Assembly (NCBI GenBank): GCA_016192135.1
Contig: JACPUR010000035.1
Location: 1 to 64,000 of the forward strand
Direction: 5' to 3'
Length of the DNA: 64,000 nucleotides
From: Candidatus Tectomicrobia bacterium
GTDB taxonomy: Bacteria; UBA8248
This document shows, piece by piece, positions 17,049-24,950 of this stretch (the stretch's first letter is position 1; each line of letters starts with the position of its first letter). Under the pieces are notes generated by a model that was not told the origin of the DNA, did not search any database, and saw only the letters and a list, made by a program, of their open reading frames with translations. The translations under genes were made by a program, and so were the position numbers.

Positions 17049-18137
17049 ATGCCGGAGAAGAAGCTTTCCATCGCGGCCATCCCGGGCGACGGGGTGGGCC
17101 ACGACGTGGTCCCCGTGGCGGCGGAGGTGGTCCGCGCGGCGGCGGGCGCCTGCGGGGTGCAGGTGGACGTCACCCCCTACGACTACGGCGCGGTCCGCTA
17201 CCTCGAGACGGGAAAGTCCCTGCCCGAGGACGTGCCGGGCCTCGTTCGCGAGCTGGCCTCCAAGCACGACGCCATCATGTTCGGGAGCGCGGGCCTCGAC
17301 CCCCGCCAGCCCAAGGACGTGAACTGCCGCGATCTCCTGGTGGGCCTGCGCTGGGTGCTCGACGGCTACGTCAACCTGCGCCCGGCCCCCCTGCTGCACC
17401 CGAGCTTCTGCCCCCTGGAGAAGAAGGTGCCCATCGACCTCGTGGTCGTCCGGGAAAACACCGAGGGGGTGATGACGCGCCTGGGCGGGAACTTCAAGAA
17501 GGGCACCCCGGACGAGGTGGCCATCCAGGAGGACATCAACACCTACAAGGGCGTGGAGCGCATCTGCCGCTACGCCTTCGAGTACGCCCGCGACCACGGC
17601 TACCCCAAGGTCACCATGGCGGACAAGCACGGCTCCCTCATCCACGCCCACGGCCTCTGGCAGCGCGTCTTCTGGGCCACGGCGGAGAAGCACCCCGGCG
17701 TCGAGGCCGAGCACAAGTTCATCGACACCCTGTGCATGGAGCTCGTCCAGCACCCGGACAAGTTCGGGGTCATCGTCACGAACAACATGTACGGCGACAT
17801 CCTGAGCGACCTGTGCGCCGGCCTCGTGGGAGGCGTCGGCATCGCGGGCTCGGGCTGCATCAACCCCGGCAACACCTCGATGTTCGAGCCCGTCCACGGC
17901 ACCGCGCCCGACATCGCCCTCAAGGGTATCGCCAACCCCTTCGCCGCCACGCTGGCGGGCCGGATCATGCTGGATCACCTGGGCCAGCGGAAGGCGGCCA
18001 ATCTCATCTGGGAGGCGGTCAAGCTCGCGGTGAAGGAGGGTCAGGTGACCGCCGACCTGGGGGGCAAGCTGGGGACCCAGGCGGTGGGGGACTACCTCTG
18101 CAAGACCGTCCAGAAGCTCGCCGAGCGGGCCGCGTAG
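17049..18137 (+). CDS. Isocitrate/isopropylmalate-type beta-decarboxylating dehydrogenase
   Basis: A 362-residue NAD(P)-dependent dehydrogenase of the IDH/IPMDH/tartrate dehydrogenase family. It begins with the AAIPGDGVGHDVVP loop, has the substrate and metal segment VVRENTEGVMT, the signature TNNMYGDILSDLCAGLVGG with metal-binding Asps, and the cofactor loop EPVHGTAPDIALKGIANP. Such enzymes oxidise a malate-type hydroxy acid and decarboxylate it. Sitting between ACAD genes and away from leu or citrate-cycle genes, it more likely oxidises a substituted malate in this pathway. CGATAGGAGAACGCC precedes the ATG. Confidence 0.9.
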   Translation: MPEKKLSIAAIPGDGVGHDVVPVAAEVVRAAAGACGVQVDVTPYDYGAVRYLETGKSLPEDVPGLVRELASKHDAIMFGSAGLDPRQPKDVNCRDLLVGLRWVLDGYVNLRPAPLLHPSFCPLEKKVPIDLVVVRENTEGVMTRLGGNFKKGTPDEVAIQEDINTYKGVERICRYAFEYARDHGYPKVTMADKHGSLIHAHGLWQRVFWATAEKHPGVEAEHKFIDTLCMELVQHPDKFGVIVTNNMYGDILSDLCAGLVGGVGIAGSGCINPGNTSMFEPVHGTAPDIALKGIANPFAATLAGRIMLDHLGQRKAANLIWEAVKLAVKEGQVTADLGGKLGTQAVGDYLCKTVQKLAERAA

Positions 18138-18160
18138 GGGGAAAATCCGGGCCGGTCTGC

Positions 18161-18186
18161 AGGGGCGGTTCGCGAACCGCCCCTAC
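18161..18186. repeat. Palindrome, core GGTTCGCGAACC
   Basis: A perfect palindrome GGGGCGGTTCG/CGAACCGCCCC followed by TAC. It is the same type as at 29867-29894 and 43564-43591. Confidence 0.8.
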
Positions 18187-18224
18187 GAAATCTCGCCGGA
18201 TCCGGTTGGCGGCGAGGGCGATGC

Positions 18225-18252
18225 GTAGGGGCGTATTGCAGTACGCCCCTAC
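18225..18252. repeat. Palindrome, core GTATTGCAGTAC
   Basis: GTAGGGGCGTA, centre TTGCAG, TACGCCCCTAC. One mismatch in the core compared with the perfect copy at 29267-29294. It is paired with the preceding palindrome in the same gene-free gap (18138-18377), which otherwise holds only GC stems. Confidence 0.8.
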
Positions 18253-18377
18253 GGACGGGGGGCTGGCCCGTTGGGACGGGCGCTGTCCGAATTCATCGCG
18301 GGGAGACGCTCGATGCTCTCCCCGGGGCCCGCCCCGGCTGGGCCGGGGCTTCGCAATCATAGCGGGAGAGAGCAGAA

Positions 18378-19571
18378 ATGGATTTCGCTTTGACGGACGA
18401 GCAGCGGGCCCTCCAGGCCATGGCCCGCGATTTCGCCACCAAGGTGGTCCGCCCCGTCGCGGCGGAGTATGACCGCAAGCCCGACCCGGCGGACTGCGTC
18501 CCCTGGGACGTGCTCGAGAAGGGCTCCAAGCTCGGCCTGCGCACCCTGGCCCTGGGCGAGAAGCACGGCGGCGGGGGCTGCGACATGCTCACCCTCTCCA
18601 TCGTGGGCGAGGAGCTGGGGGCGGGCGACCTGGGCGTGGCCGCCACCTTCGACCAGACCTGGAAGTTCTCCCCCATCATCGAGCACTGGACGAACGACGA
18701 GCAGAAGGCCCGCTTCCTCCCCGGCTTCGTGAAGGACCACCGCTACCACCTGGCCACCGCCATGACCGAGCCCGACTCGGGCACCGACCACGTCCTCCCC
18801 TACGCCGTCCCCGGGAAGGGCTTGCAGACGCGGGCCGAGCGGGTGGGGGACGTCTACCGCATCAACGGCACCAAGCAGTTCATCAGCAACGGGGGCACCG
18901 CCAGCCTCTACATCGCCTACACCCGAACGGACAAGTCCAAGGGCGGCTACCACGGGATGACCGCTTTCCTCGTGCCCGCCGACGCCCCCGGCTTCAAGGT
19001 GACCCGCCGGCACGACAAGATGGGCCGCCGCCTCCTCAGCAACGGCACCCTGGTCTTCGACAACTGCGAGGTGCCGGTCAAGAACCTCCTCGGCAAGGAG
19101 AACGGGGCCGAGGAGCTGCGCACGAGCCGAATCGCGCGGGGCCGGGGCGGCTACGGGGCCACCGTCCTGGGCACGGGACGTGCCGCCTTCGAGGAGGCGG
19201 TCGAGTACTCCAAGCAGCGCGTCCAGGGCGGCAAGTTCATCGGCGAGCACCAGGCCGTGGCCCAGATGATCGGGGAGATGTACACCCGCCTGGAGACGGC
19301 GCGGATGATCCTCTGGCGCACCTCCTGGGCGGTCGACCACGCAGAGACCTTCGACCCCAAGCTCTCCTGGGCGACCAAGGTGTTCTGCTCCGAGTCCGCC
19401 TACGAGGTGTGCCGCTTGGCCCTCGAGGTTCACGGCGGCCTCGGCTACATGCGGGAGTGCCCCATCGAGAAGTACCTGCGGGACGCCATCTCCTTCCTGC
19501 ACGGGGCGGGTAACAACCATATCTTCCGCATCAAGATCAGCGGGAACATCACCGGCTTCCCGGTCCACTAG
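18378..19571 (+). CDS. Acyl-CoA dehydrogenase-like flavoprotein 3, catalytic Glu absent
   Basis: A 397-residue third member of the local ACAD subfamily. The core motifs are AMTEPDSGTD, KQRVQGGKFIGEHQAVAQ and EVHGGLGYMRECPIEKYLRD. The base position is Ala377 (context FLHGAGNNHI), and the TEPDSGTD motif is followed by the insertion HVLPYAVPGKGLQ, like its two paralogues. His375 matches His375 and His377 of the other two. It lacks the helix-G I/V-E-L motif, having RGGYGATVLG. GGGAGAG lies upstream of the ATG. It is separated from copies 1 and 2 by the decarboxylating dehydrogenase, so the four genes look like one pathway. Confidence 0.9.
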   Translation: MDFALTDEQRALQAMARDFATKVVRPVAAEYDRKPDPADCVPWDVLEKGSKLGLRTLALGEKHGGGGCDMLTLSIVGEELGAGDLGVAATFDQTWKFSPIIEHWTNDEQKARFLPGFVKDHRYHLATAMTEPDSGTDHVLPYAVPGKGLQTRAERVGDVYRINGTKQFISNGGTASLYIAYTRTDKSKGGYHGMTAFLVPADAPGFKVTRRHDKMGRRLLSNGTLVFDNCEVPVKNLLGKENGAEELRTSRIARGRGGYGATVLGTGRAAFEEAVEYSKQRVQGGKFIGEHQAVAQMIGEMYTRLETARMILWRTSWAVDHAETFDPKLSWATKVFCSESAYEVCRLALEVHGGLGYMRECPIEKYLRDAISFLHGAGNNHIFRIKISGNITGFPVH

Positions 19572-19589
19572 GCGGGGGCGGGGGCGTTT

Positions 19590-19652
19590 GTAGGGGCGAA
19601 CCTTGTGTTCGCCCCAGCTGCGGGAGAGGGCGATGACAAGCATCGCCCCTAC
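19590..19652. repeat. Two-hairpin palindrome element
   Basis: Same architecture as 16889-16961: GTAGGGGC, stem GCGAAC/GTTCGC with loop CTTGT, a short spacer, then stem GCGATG/CATCGC with loop ACAAG and GCCCCTAC. Here the two loops are exactly complementary. Confidence 0.8.
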
Positions 19653-19701
19653 GGTCGGCAAGGGGGTGCGCCCGGCCCTATAGGGCGCGAGGAGATTTCA
19701 G

Positions 19702-20463
19702 ATGCGGGATTTCGAGGGCAAGGTCGCCATCGTGACCGGCGCGAGCCGGCGCATCGGCGCCGCCACGGCGCTGGAGTTCGGGCGCCGGGGCGCCTCCGTG
19801 GCGATGACCTACCTGACCAACAAGGACCGGGCCGAGGCCCTGGGCCGCCAGATCGAGGAGGCGGGGGGCCGGGCCCTGGTGACGCGGACCGACGTGCGCG
19901 AGCGCTCCGACATCCGCGCCCTCGTGGACCGGACGGTCGAGGCGTTCGGCGGGGTGGACATCATGGTGAATAACGCCCGCATCCTCCACCCCCGCGCGGA
20001 CTTCCTGGAGATGGACTGGGAGCGCGACATGTGGCCCATGCTCCAGGTGCACCTGGCGGCGCCCTTCCACTGCTGCCAGGCCGTGGTGCCCCACATGATC
20101 AAGCGGGGCGGCGGCGCCATCCTGAACGTGCTGAGCGCCTCGTTCCGGCGGGGCGAGGGCGAGCTCCATGCCTACGCGGCGGCCAAGTCCGCCCTGCGGA
20201 GCCTGACCCTGACCCTCTCGAACGACCTGGGCCCCCACGGCATCCGCGTCAACTCCGTCTCGCCCGGGGTGGTGGAGACGGAGGAGTTCAAGACCCGCCG
20301 CACGGAGGAGCAGCGGCGGCAGGTGGTGACGGCCACCCCGATGCGCCGCATCGGGGTCCCCGAGGATGTGGCCGCGGCCATCGCCTTCCTCTGCTCGGAC
20401 CGGGCGGGCTACATCACCGGGGAGGACGTGGTCATCGCCGGGGGCAGGGACAACCCGTTCTGA
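19702..20463 (+). CDS. Short-chain dehydrogenase/reductase (SDR)
   Basis: A 253-residue classical SDR: cofactor motif TGASRRIGA, NNARIL (the usual NNAG changed to NNAR), catalytic Ser in LSASFRRG, Tyr-Lys in YAAAK, and the C-terminal PEDVAAAIAFLCSD and YITGEDVVIAGG segments. The family oxidises or reduces hydroxy/keto groups with NAD(P). GCGAGGAGATTTCAG precedes the ATG. It shares the strand and locus with the ACADs, so a 3-hydroxyacyl or hydroxy-acid step is plausible. Confidence 0.9.
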   Translation: MRDFEGKVAIVTGASRRIGAATALEFGRRGASVAMTYLTNKDRAEALGRQIEEAGGRALVTRTDVRERSDIRALVDRTVEAFGGVDIMVNNARILHPRADFLEMDWERDMWPMLQVHLAAPFHCCQAVVPHMIKRGGGAILNVLSASFRRGEGELHAYAAAKSALRSLTLTLSNDLGPHGIRVNSVSPGVVETEEFKTRRTEEQRRQVVTATPMRRIGVPEDVAAAIAFLCSDRAGYITGEDVVIAGGRDNPF

Positions 20464-20521
20464 CGGAAAGGCAATGCGCGGGGTGTCATGCTCGCAGGAC
20501 GTTCGGAGAAGGTTTTTATCT

Positions 20522-20550
20522 GTAGGGGCGGGTTTGAAACCCGCCCCTGT
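20522..20550. repeat. Palindrome, core GGGTTTGAAACCC
   Basis: GTAGGGGCGGGTTT/GAAACCCGCCCCTGT. Same outer arms as the other copies with a different core. A C-rich/G-rich inverted tract follows at 20575-20607. Confidence 0.75.
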
Positions 20551-20680
20551 TTCGCCGAAAGGTTCTATTTTTTTCTCTCCCCCTCCGGGGGAGGGTAGGG
20601 CGGGGGAAACCAATCATCTAAGCGCTGTCCTGCAGTACGCATCTTGGTTGTCGTCGAGGCGAATAAGTGAGGAGGTCCAC

Positions 20681-22366
20681 ATGAGTTCCCAGCGCGCGCC
20701 CATGCACGCGGGCGAGGCGGTGGCCGAGGCCCTTTGCGAGGAGGGCGTGGAGCGCGTGTACAGCGTCCCCGGCTCCCACATCCATCCCATCTACGACGGC
20801 CTGAGCCGGGTGAAGTCGATCCGGACGGTGACCTGCAAGATGGAGCCGAACGCCTCGCTCATGGCGGACGCCTACGGCCGCCTCACCGGAAAGCCGGGCG
20901 TGTGCCTCCTGACCGCCGGCCCCGGGGGGGTCAACTCCATGGCCGGGGTGGCGCAGGCCTACGGCGCGGCCTCGCCCATGGTGCACCTGGGCGGCGCCGT
21001 GCCCCTGAAGGCCGATATGGAGGCCTTCCACGGGGTGGACGACCCGGCCTTCGTGAACGAGATGTTCAAGAAGATCACGAAGTGGAGCGCCCGCGTCGAG
21101 CGCATCGAGGACATCCCGGGGGTGATGGCCAAGGCCTTCCACATCGCCCGGAGCGGCCGTCCGGGGCCCGTGCACGTCGAGTTCCCGCGCATCTCGGATT
21201 ACGGCGAGTACATCCTCCAGGAGAAGCCCGCCGTCATCGAGCCCTACAAGCCCATCCCGGCCCAGGTGCCCAGGCCCGACCCCAAGGACGTCGAGCGCTT
21301 CGCCAGGCGCCTCATGGCGGCCAAGTCCCCCGTCCTCGCGGCGGGAAAGGGCGTCATCCGCAAGGGGGCGATGGCCGAGCTCTCGGAGCTCTCGCTGAGG
21401 CTCCAGGCGCCCGTCGTCTTCGCCCAGGACGCCATCGGGGTCATCCCGGAGGACCACCCCTTCTTCGCCGGGCACTTTTCCCACTACCGCTCCCATCCCC
21501 TGTGCGCCGACGCGATGAAGCGGTCCGACCTCGTGCTCGCGGTGGGGCTCAGGGCGGGGACGGCCGAGCTGCACGAGCTCAAGGAGCGCGCGCCGGAGAA
21601 TTTGATCCTCATCGGCTTCGACGACGGCCCCAACCCGCGCTACCAGGGGGAGGACCAGCGCGTGGCCGACCCCAAGCTCTTCCTCGACGCCCTGCTGGAG
21701 AAGCTCGCGGGCCACCAGCGGCCCCGCGACGAGGCCCTCATCCAGCGCATGGCCGAGGTCAAGGCCTCGGTGCGGCGCTCCCTCGCCGAGCAGAACGCGC
21801 CTCATTTGAACGACAACCCCATCCACCCCGGGGTCCTCATGGACGCCCTGAACCGGGTGCTGGACGGCCGGGCCGTGGTCTCGAGCGACGTGGGCAACTG
21901 CCAGATGTGGGCGAGGACCTTCCGCAAGATCGCCACGCCCGAGTCCTTCATGCAGTCGGGGGTGTGGAACGCCATGAGCTACGGCCTCCCCTCGGCCATC
22001 GTGGCCAAGATGGAGTTCCCGGAGCGCGACGTGGTGGCCCTGGCCGGGGACGGCGCCTTCCTCATGACCATCGGCGACCTCCCCACCGCCGCCGAGTACG
22101 GTGCGAACATTCTCGCCGTCGTCCTGAACGACGGGGCCTTCGGCCAGACCTACATGCAGGAGTCCGGCCTCTATGGCCACACCTACGGCACCACCTTCCA
22201 GAGCCCCGACTTCGCCGGGATCGCCAAGGCCTGCGGCTGCGAGGGGATCCGCGTCTCGGACCCCAAGGACCTGGACGGCGCCCTCCGCCAGGCCAAGGCC
22301 GCCACGAAGACCCGCCCCGCCCTGGTCGAGGTCATGGTGTCGCGGAAGCCGTATCACAAGATTTGA
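20681..22366 (+). CDS. Thiamine-diphosphate-dependent enzyme, acetolactate synthase-like
   Basis: A 561-residue second ThDP enzyme, only distantly similar to the one at 1113. The PYR domain holds the activating Glu (CKMEPNASLMADAYGRLTG), the middle domain SPVLAAGKGVIRKGAM, and the PP domain the Mg-diphosphate motif (LAGDGAFLMTIGDLP, then VVLNDGAFG). A perfect GGAGGT SD sits five bases before ATG 20681. It closes the ABC importer/ACAD locus, and could decarboxylate a 2-oxo acid produced by the dehydrogenases, or a 2-hydroxyacyl-CoA as oxalyl-CoA decarboxylase-type relatives do. Confidence 0.9.
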   Translation: MSSQRAPMHAGEAVAEALCEEGVERVYSVPGSHIHPIYDGLSRVKSIRTVTCKMEPNASLMADAYGRLTGKPGVCLLTAGPGGVNSMAGVAQAYGAASPMVHLGGAVPLKADMEAFHGVDDPAFVNEMFKKITKWSARVERIEDIPGVMAKAFHIARSGRPGPVHVEFPRISDYGEYILQEKPAVIEPYKPIPAQVPRPDPKDVERFARRLMAAKSPVLAAGKGVIRKGAMAELSELSLRLQAPVVFAQDAIGVIPEDHPFFAGHFSHYRSHPLCADAMKRSDLVLAVGLRAGTAELHELKERAPENLILIGFDDGPNPRYQGEDQRVADPKLFLDALLEKLAGHQRPRDEALIQRMAEVKASVRRSLAEQNAPHLNDNPIHPGVLMDALNRVLDGRAVVSSDVGNCQMWARTFRKIATPESFMQSGVWNAMSYGLPSAIVAKMEFPERDVVALAGDGAFLMTIGDLPTAAEYGANILAVVLNDGAFGQTYMQESGLYGHTYGTTFQSPDFAGIAKACGCEGIRVSDPKDLDGALRQAKAATKTRPALVEVMVSRKPYHKI

Positions 22367-22405
22367 GGCCGTAACCATAGGAACTGTCATACATATGCCA
22401 TCTCT

Positions 22406-22433
22406 GTAGGAGCGACCGGCCGGTCGCACCTAC
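22406..22433. repeat. Palindrome, core GACCGGCCGGTC
   Basis: GTAGGAGCGACCGG/CCGGTCGCACCTAC. A divergent member of the GTAGGGGC superfamily; the G-to-A change in the left arm is not matched in the right arm. Confidence 0.65.
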
Positions 22434-22554
22434 GTAAATCGCTCCCCTCGTATTGATGCTCGCTCACAGGACCCTCGGCTCCGATTTGCCCGATATAGTC
22501 AAATTCCGGACCCTGGTGTATAAGAGGGCGTTTTCTCTTGGAGGGAGGCGCTTC

Positions 22555-24075
22555 GTGCGCTTTTTGTTCGTCTACCCGAACGTGCAGCGCGTCTGGGCCC
22601 CGCGGCTCGGCATCTCGGTCCTCTCGGCGGTGCTGAAGCGGAAGGGCCACGAGACGGCCCTCTACGACTCCACCATGGTGCGGGGGCCCGAAATCGCCCC
22701 GCGCTTCCTCCGCAAGGTGGAGGAGTTCCGGCCCGACGCGGTGGGCTTCAGCGTCCTCTCGAACGAGTGGGCGCTCACGCGCGACCTCCTCAGGCTCCCG
22801 GCCATCAAGTCCCTGCCCAAGATCGTGGGCGGCCACCACCCCACGGTGGACGCCGAGGGCTGCCTCAAGCACTGCGACTACGTGGTGCGGGGGGAGGGGG
22901 AGGACGCCCTGGCCGAGCTCCTGGACGCCCTGGGGAGCGGCAAGGACGCCTCCCGCATCCCCAACGTGTGGTCGCGGAACCTTCTCGGCATGGAGACGCG
23001 CAACGAGATGCGCGACCTCATCGGCGACCTGGACGACTACCCCATCCCCGACTGGAACATCTACGCCAAGGAGCACTACACCCGGAACTTCCTCATCGAC
23101 GTGAAGCCCGGCACGCGCATCGTGGGCCAGTTCGAGGGGAGCCGGGGCTGCCCCTATCACTGCACCTACTGCTCGAGCCCCCACGTGATGAGTATGTACA
23201 AGGGCAAGGGCACCTGGCGGCGGGAGAAGAGCCCGCGCCGGATGATGGAGGAGATCAAGGACTTCGAGGCCAGGAACGGCCTCGACATGATCTACTTCGT
23301 GGACGAGATCTTCCTCACCCAGCTCCCGCGCCTGGAGGAGATGGCGGACGTCTTCTCCAGGCACGTGAGGAAGCCCTTCCTCTTCATGGAGCGGCCCGAG
23401 ATGGTGAAGGAGGACAAGATCAAGGCGGCGGCCCGGGCGGGCGCCTACAGCATGTCCATCGGGGTGGAGAGCGGGGACGAGGAGTTCCGCAAGCGCGTCC
23501 TCAACCGCAAGATGGAGGAGGACGTGATCGTCGAGGCCTTCGCCCTGGCGCGGAAGCACGGCGTCAGGACCCACGCCTTCAACATGGTGGGGCTGCCTTA
23601 CGAGGACCGAGGCCGCATCCTCGCCTCGCGCGAGCTGATGAAGCGCGTCAAGCCCGACACGGCCCAGTTCAGCATCTTCTATCCGCTGGTGGGCACGCAG
23701 CTGCGCGAGCTCTGCATCCGGGAGGGCTTCCTCGACCCGGACAACGAGATGCCCGAGAACTATTACGCCAACTCGGTGCTGAACATGCCCACCATGCCCC
23801 GCGGGGATATCATCAAGTACCAGAAGATCCTCGAGATCCTCTGCGGCCGCGAGGGCCTCTGGGCGGATTTCCTGTGGTGGATGTACGAGACCTTCCCCGT
23901 CACGCTCACCTTGCGGCGGCGGCTCAAGTTCCTCGGCGAGCCCGCCCGCTACCTGCGCACCTACGGCCTGGCGGGCAGCTTCAGGCGACTGGCCTTCAAG
24001 TTCCGCCGCCGCTTCGGCAAACTCCCTCCTGCCCAGAACGAAATCAGCCAGCCATACTTCTACGGGCAAAAGTAA
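22555..24075 (+). CDS. B12-binding-domain radical SAM protein
   Basis: A 506-residue protein with an N-terminal cobalamin-binding-type Rossmann domain (residues 1 to about 150: VRFLFVYPNVQRVWAPRLG, then GHHPTVDAEGCLKHCDYVVRGEGE) and a radical SAM domain whose 4Fe-4S ligands are Cys199, Cys203 and Cys206 (GCPYHCTYCSSP). The canonical DxHxxG cobalamin ligand is not evident, so B12 may bind base-off without a protein His, as in BchE-like enzymes. The C-terminus is basic. Start GTG 22555 follows GGAGGGAGG. Family reactions include methylation, ring closure and thioether chemistry. No pathway partner is adjacent, so the substrate is unknown. Confidence 0.85.
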   Translation: MRFLFVYPNVQRVWAPRLGISVLSAVLKRKGHETALYDSTMVRGPEIAPRFLRKVEEFRPDAVGFSVLSNEWALTRDLLRLPAIKSLPKIVGGHHPTVDAEGCLKHCDYVVRGEGEDALAELLDALGSGKDASRIPNVWSRNLLGMETRNEMRDLIGDLDDYPIPDWNIYAKEHYTRNFLIDVKPGTRIVGQFEGSRGCPYHCTYCSSPHVMSMYKGKGTWRREKSPRRMMEEIKDFEARNGLDMIYFVDEIFLTQLPRLEEMADVFSRHVRKPFLFMERPEMVKEDKIKAAARAGAYSMSIGVESGDEEFRKRVLNRKMEEDVIVEAFALARKHGVRTHAFNMVGLPYEDRGRILASRELMKRVKPDTAQFSIFYPLVGTQLRELCIREGFLDPDNEMPENYYANSVLNMPTMPRGDIIKYQKILEILCGREGLWADFLWWMYETFPVTLTLRRRLKFLGEPARYLRTYGLAGSFRRLAFKFRRRFGKLPPAQNEISQPYFYGQK

Positions 24076-24355
24076 GGTTCGCATAAAAATAACGGCGAAT
24101 CCCACATGAACCGAATGTAAATTTTTTTTCCATCATGTTCGCCCACCGCATCCCCTTGTGGCAATTCGTCCGGGCCTGGGGCAAGATGCATCAGGATGTG
24201 CGTCAAAATTTTGAAGCCATTCGCGTCAGAAATCAGTTAGAGTTCGGGAATCAGGGATAATCCGGAGGCGCATTCTGAGGGTAATCCTTGAGTGTTGGCT
24301 TAGGCATGAACCATGCAAATGCCGGGTCCGATTCAAATGACCGCGCCGCCACCGA

Positions 24356-24769
24356 ATGAGAGGAATCACCCGAGAAATGGCGAAACCTGATCTTCAAATC
24401 CAAGAGGTTGCCAACTTCCTCCAGTGCGCTTCCGAGCCAAGCGAAATCGCCGACGCCCTTTCCAGATACTGCCATCACGTGTTCGAAGTCGAAGAGCTTC
24501 CTGGATCCATCATCCCCTATCATAGCCACTCCCAGGAAGAGACCGTCGTCGTTTTAGAGGGCGCCCTGCGCCTCAACGTGGAAGAGAATCTGTCGGTGGT
24601 GGAAGAAGGTCAGATCGCCGTCATCCGCGAGAACGCCGTCCACGCCTACGCCTCGGTGGGAAAGAACCCGGCGCGGGTGCTCATCGGCCTCTCGGGCGGA
24701 CCCTTGCCCGCGAGCCGCGAAACCGACCCGGACGACGAGCCCGAAGAAGAATTTCCCTACAGCCTCTAA
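24356..24769 (+). CDS. Cupin-domain protein
   Basis: A 137-residue single-domain cupin. The metal-binding motif 1 is PYHSHSQEETVVVLEGALRL (two His and a Glu), and the second strand is EGQIAVIRENAVHAYASVG with a further His. The C-terminus is acidic (DPDDEPEEEF). The start is uncertain: ATG 24377 is an alternative, and neither has a strong SD. The 280-bp upstream gap is unusually AT-rich and shows no gene. This could be a small dioxygenase, isomerase or sensor. Confidence 0.8.
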   Translation: MRGITREMAKPDLQIQEVANFLQCASEPSEIADALSRYCHHVFEVEELPGSIIPYHSHSQEETVVVLEGALRLNVEENLSVVEEGQIAVIRENAVHAYASVGKNPARVLIGLSGGPLPASRETDPDDEPEEEFPYSL

Positions 24770-24802
24770 ATTCCAGCGTCAGTCGAGAGCCGACCCGGAG
24801 CA

Positions 24803-24839
24803 GACCCGCCCCTCCTGCGCGAGCAGGAGGGGCCGGGTC
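24803..24839. terminator. Strong hairpin after the cupin gene
   Basis: A 10-bp perfect stem CCCCTCCTGC/GCAGGAGGGG with loop GCGA, extended outward by GACCC/GGGTC. It is located 33 bases after the cupin stop. Confidence 0.5.
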
Positions 24840-24894
24840 CCGCCTCTCGCCCTGCGTGACGCGAAGCATCCGCCGAAAAATGGACGGGGAAAGC

Positions 24895-24922
24895 GCCCGG
24901 CCCGCCGAAAGGCGGGCCGGGC
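24895..24922. terminator. 12-bp perfect hairpin between convergent genes
   Basis: GCCCGGCCCGCC, tetraloop GAAA, GGCGGGCCGGGC. It is an exceptionally stable stem between the convergent cupin and methyltransferase genes, but lacks a U-tract on either side. Confidence 0.55.
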
Positions 24923-24950
24923 CGCGATGGAGCGGAGTCCGCGCTTCGAG

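Noticed and set aside
20464-20680. Possible N-terminal extension of the ThDP enzyme, or a short gene, through the spacer
   Set aside because: The translation consists of repeat-derived peptides (GAGLKPAPVSP, AVLQYAS), and the SD at 20671 clearly marks ATG 20681.
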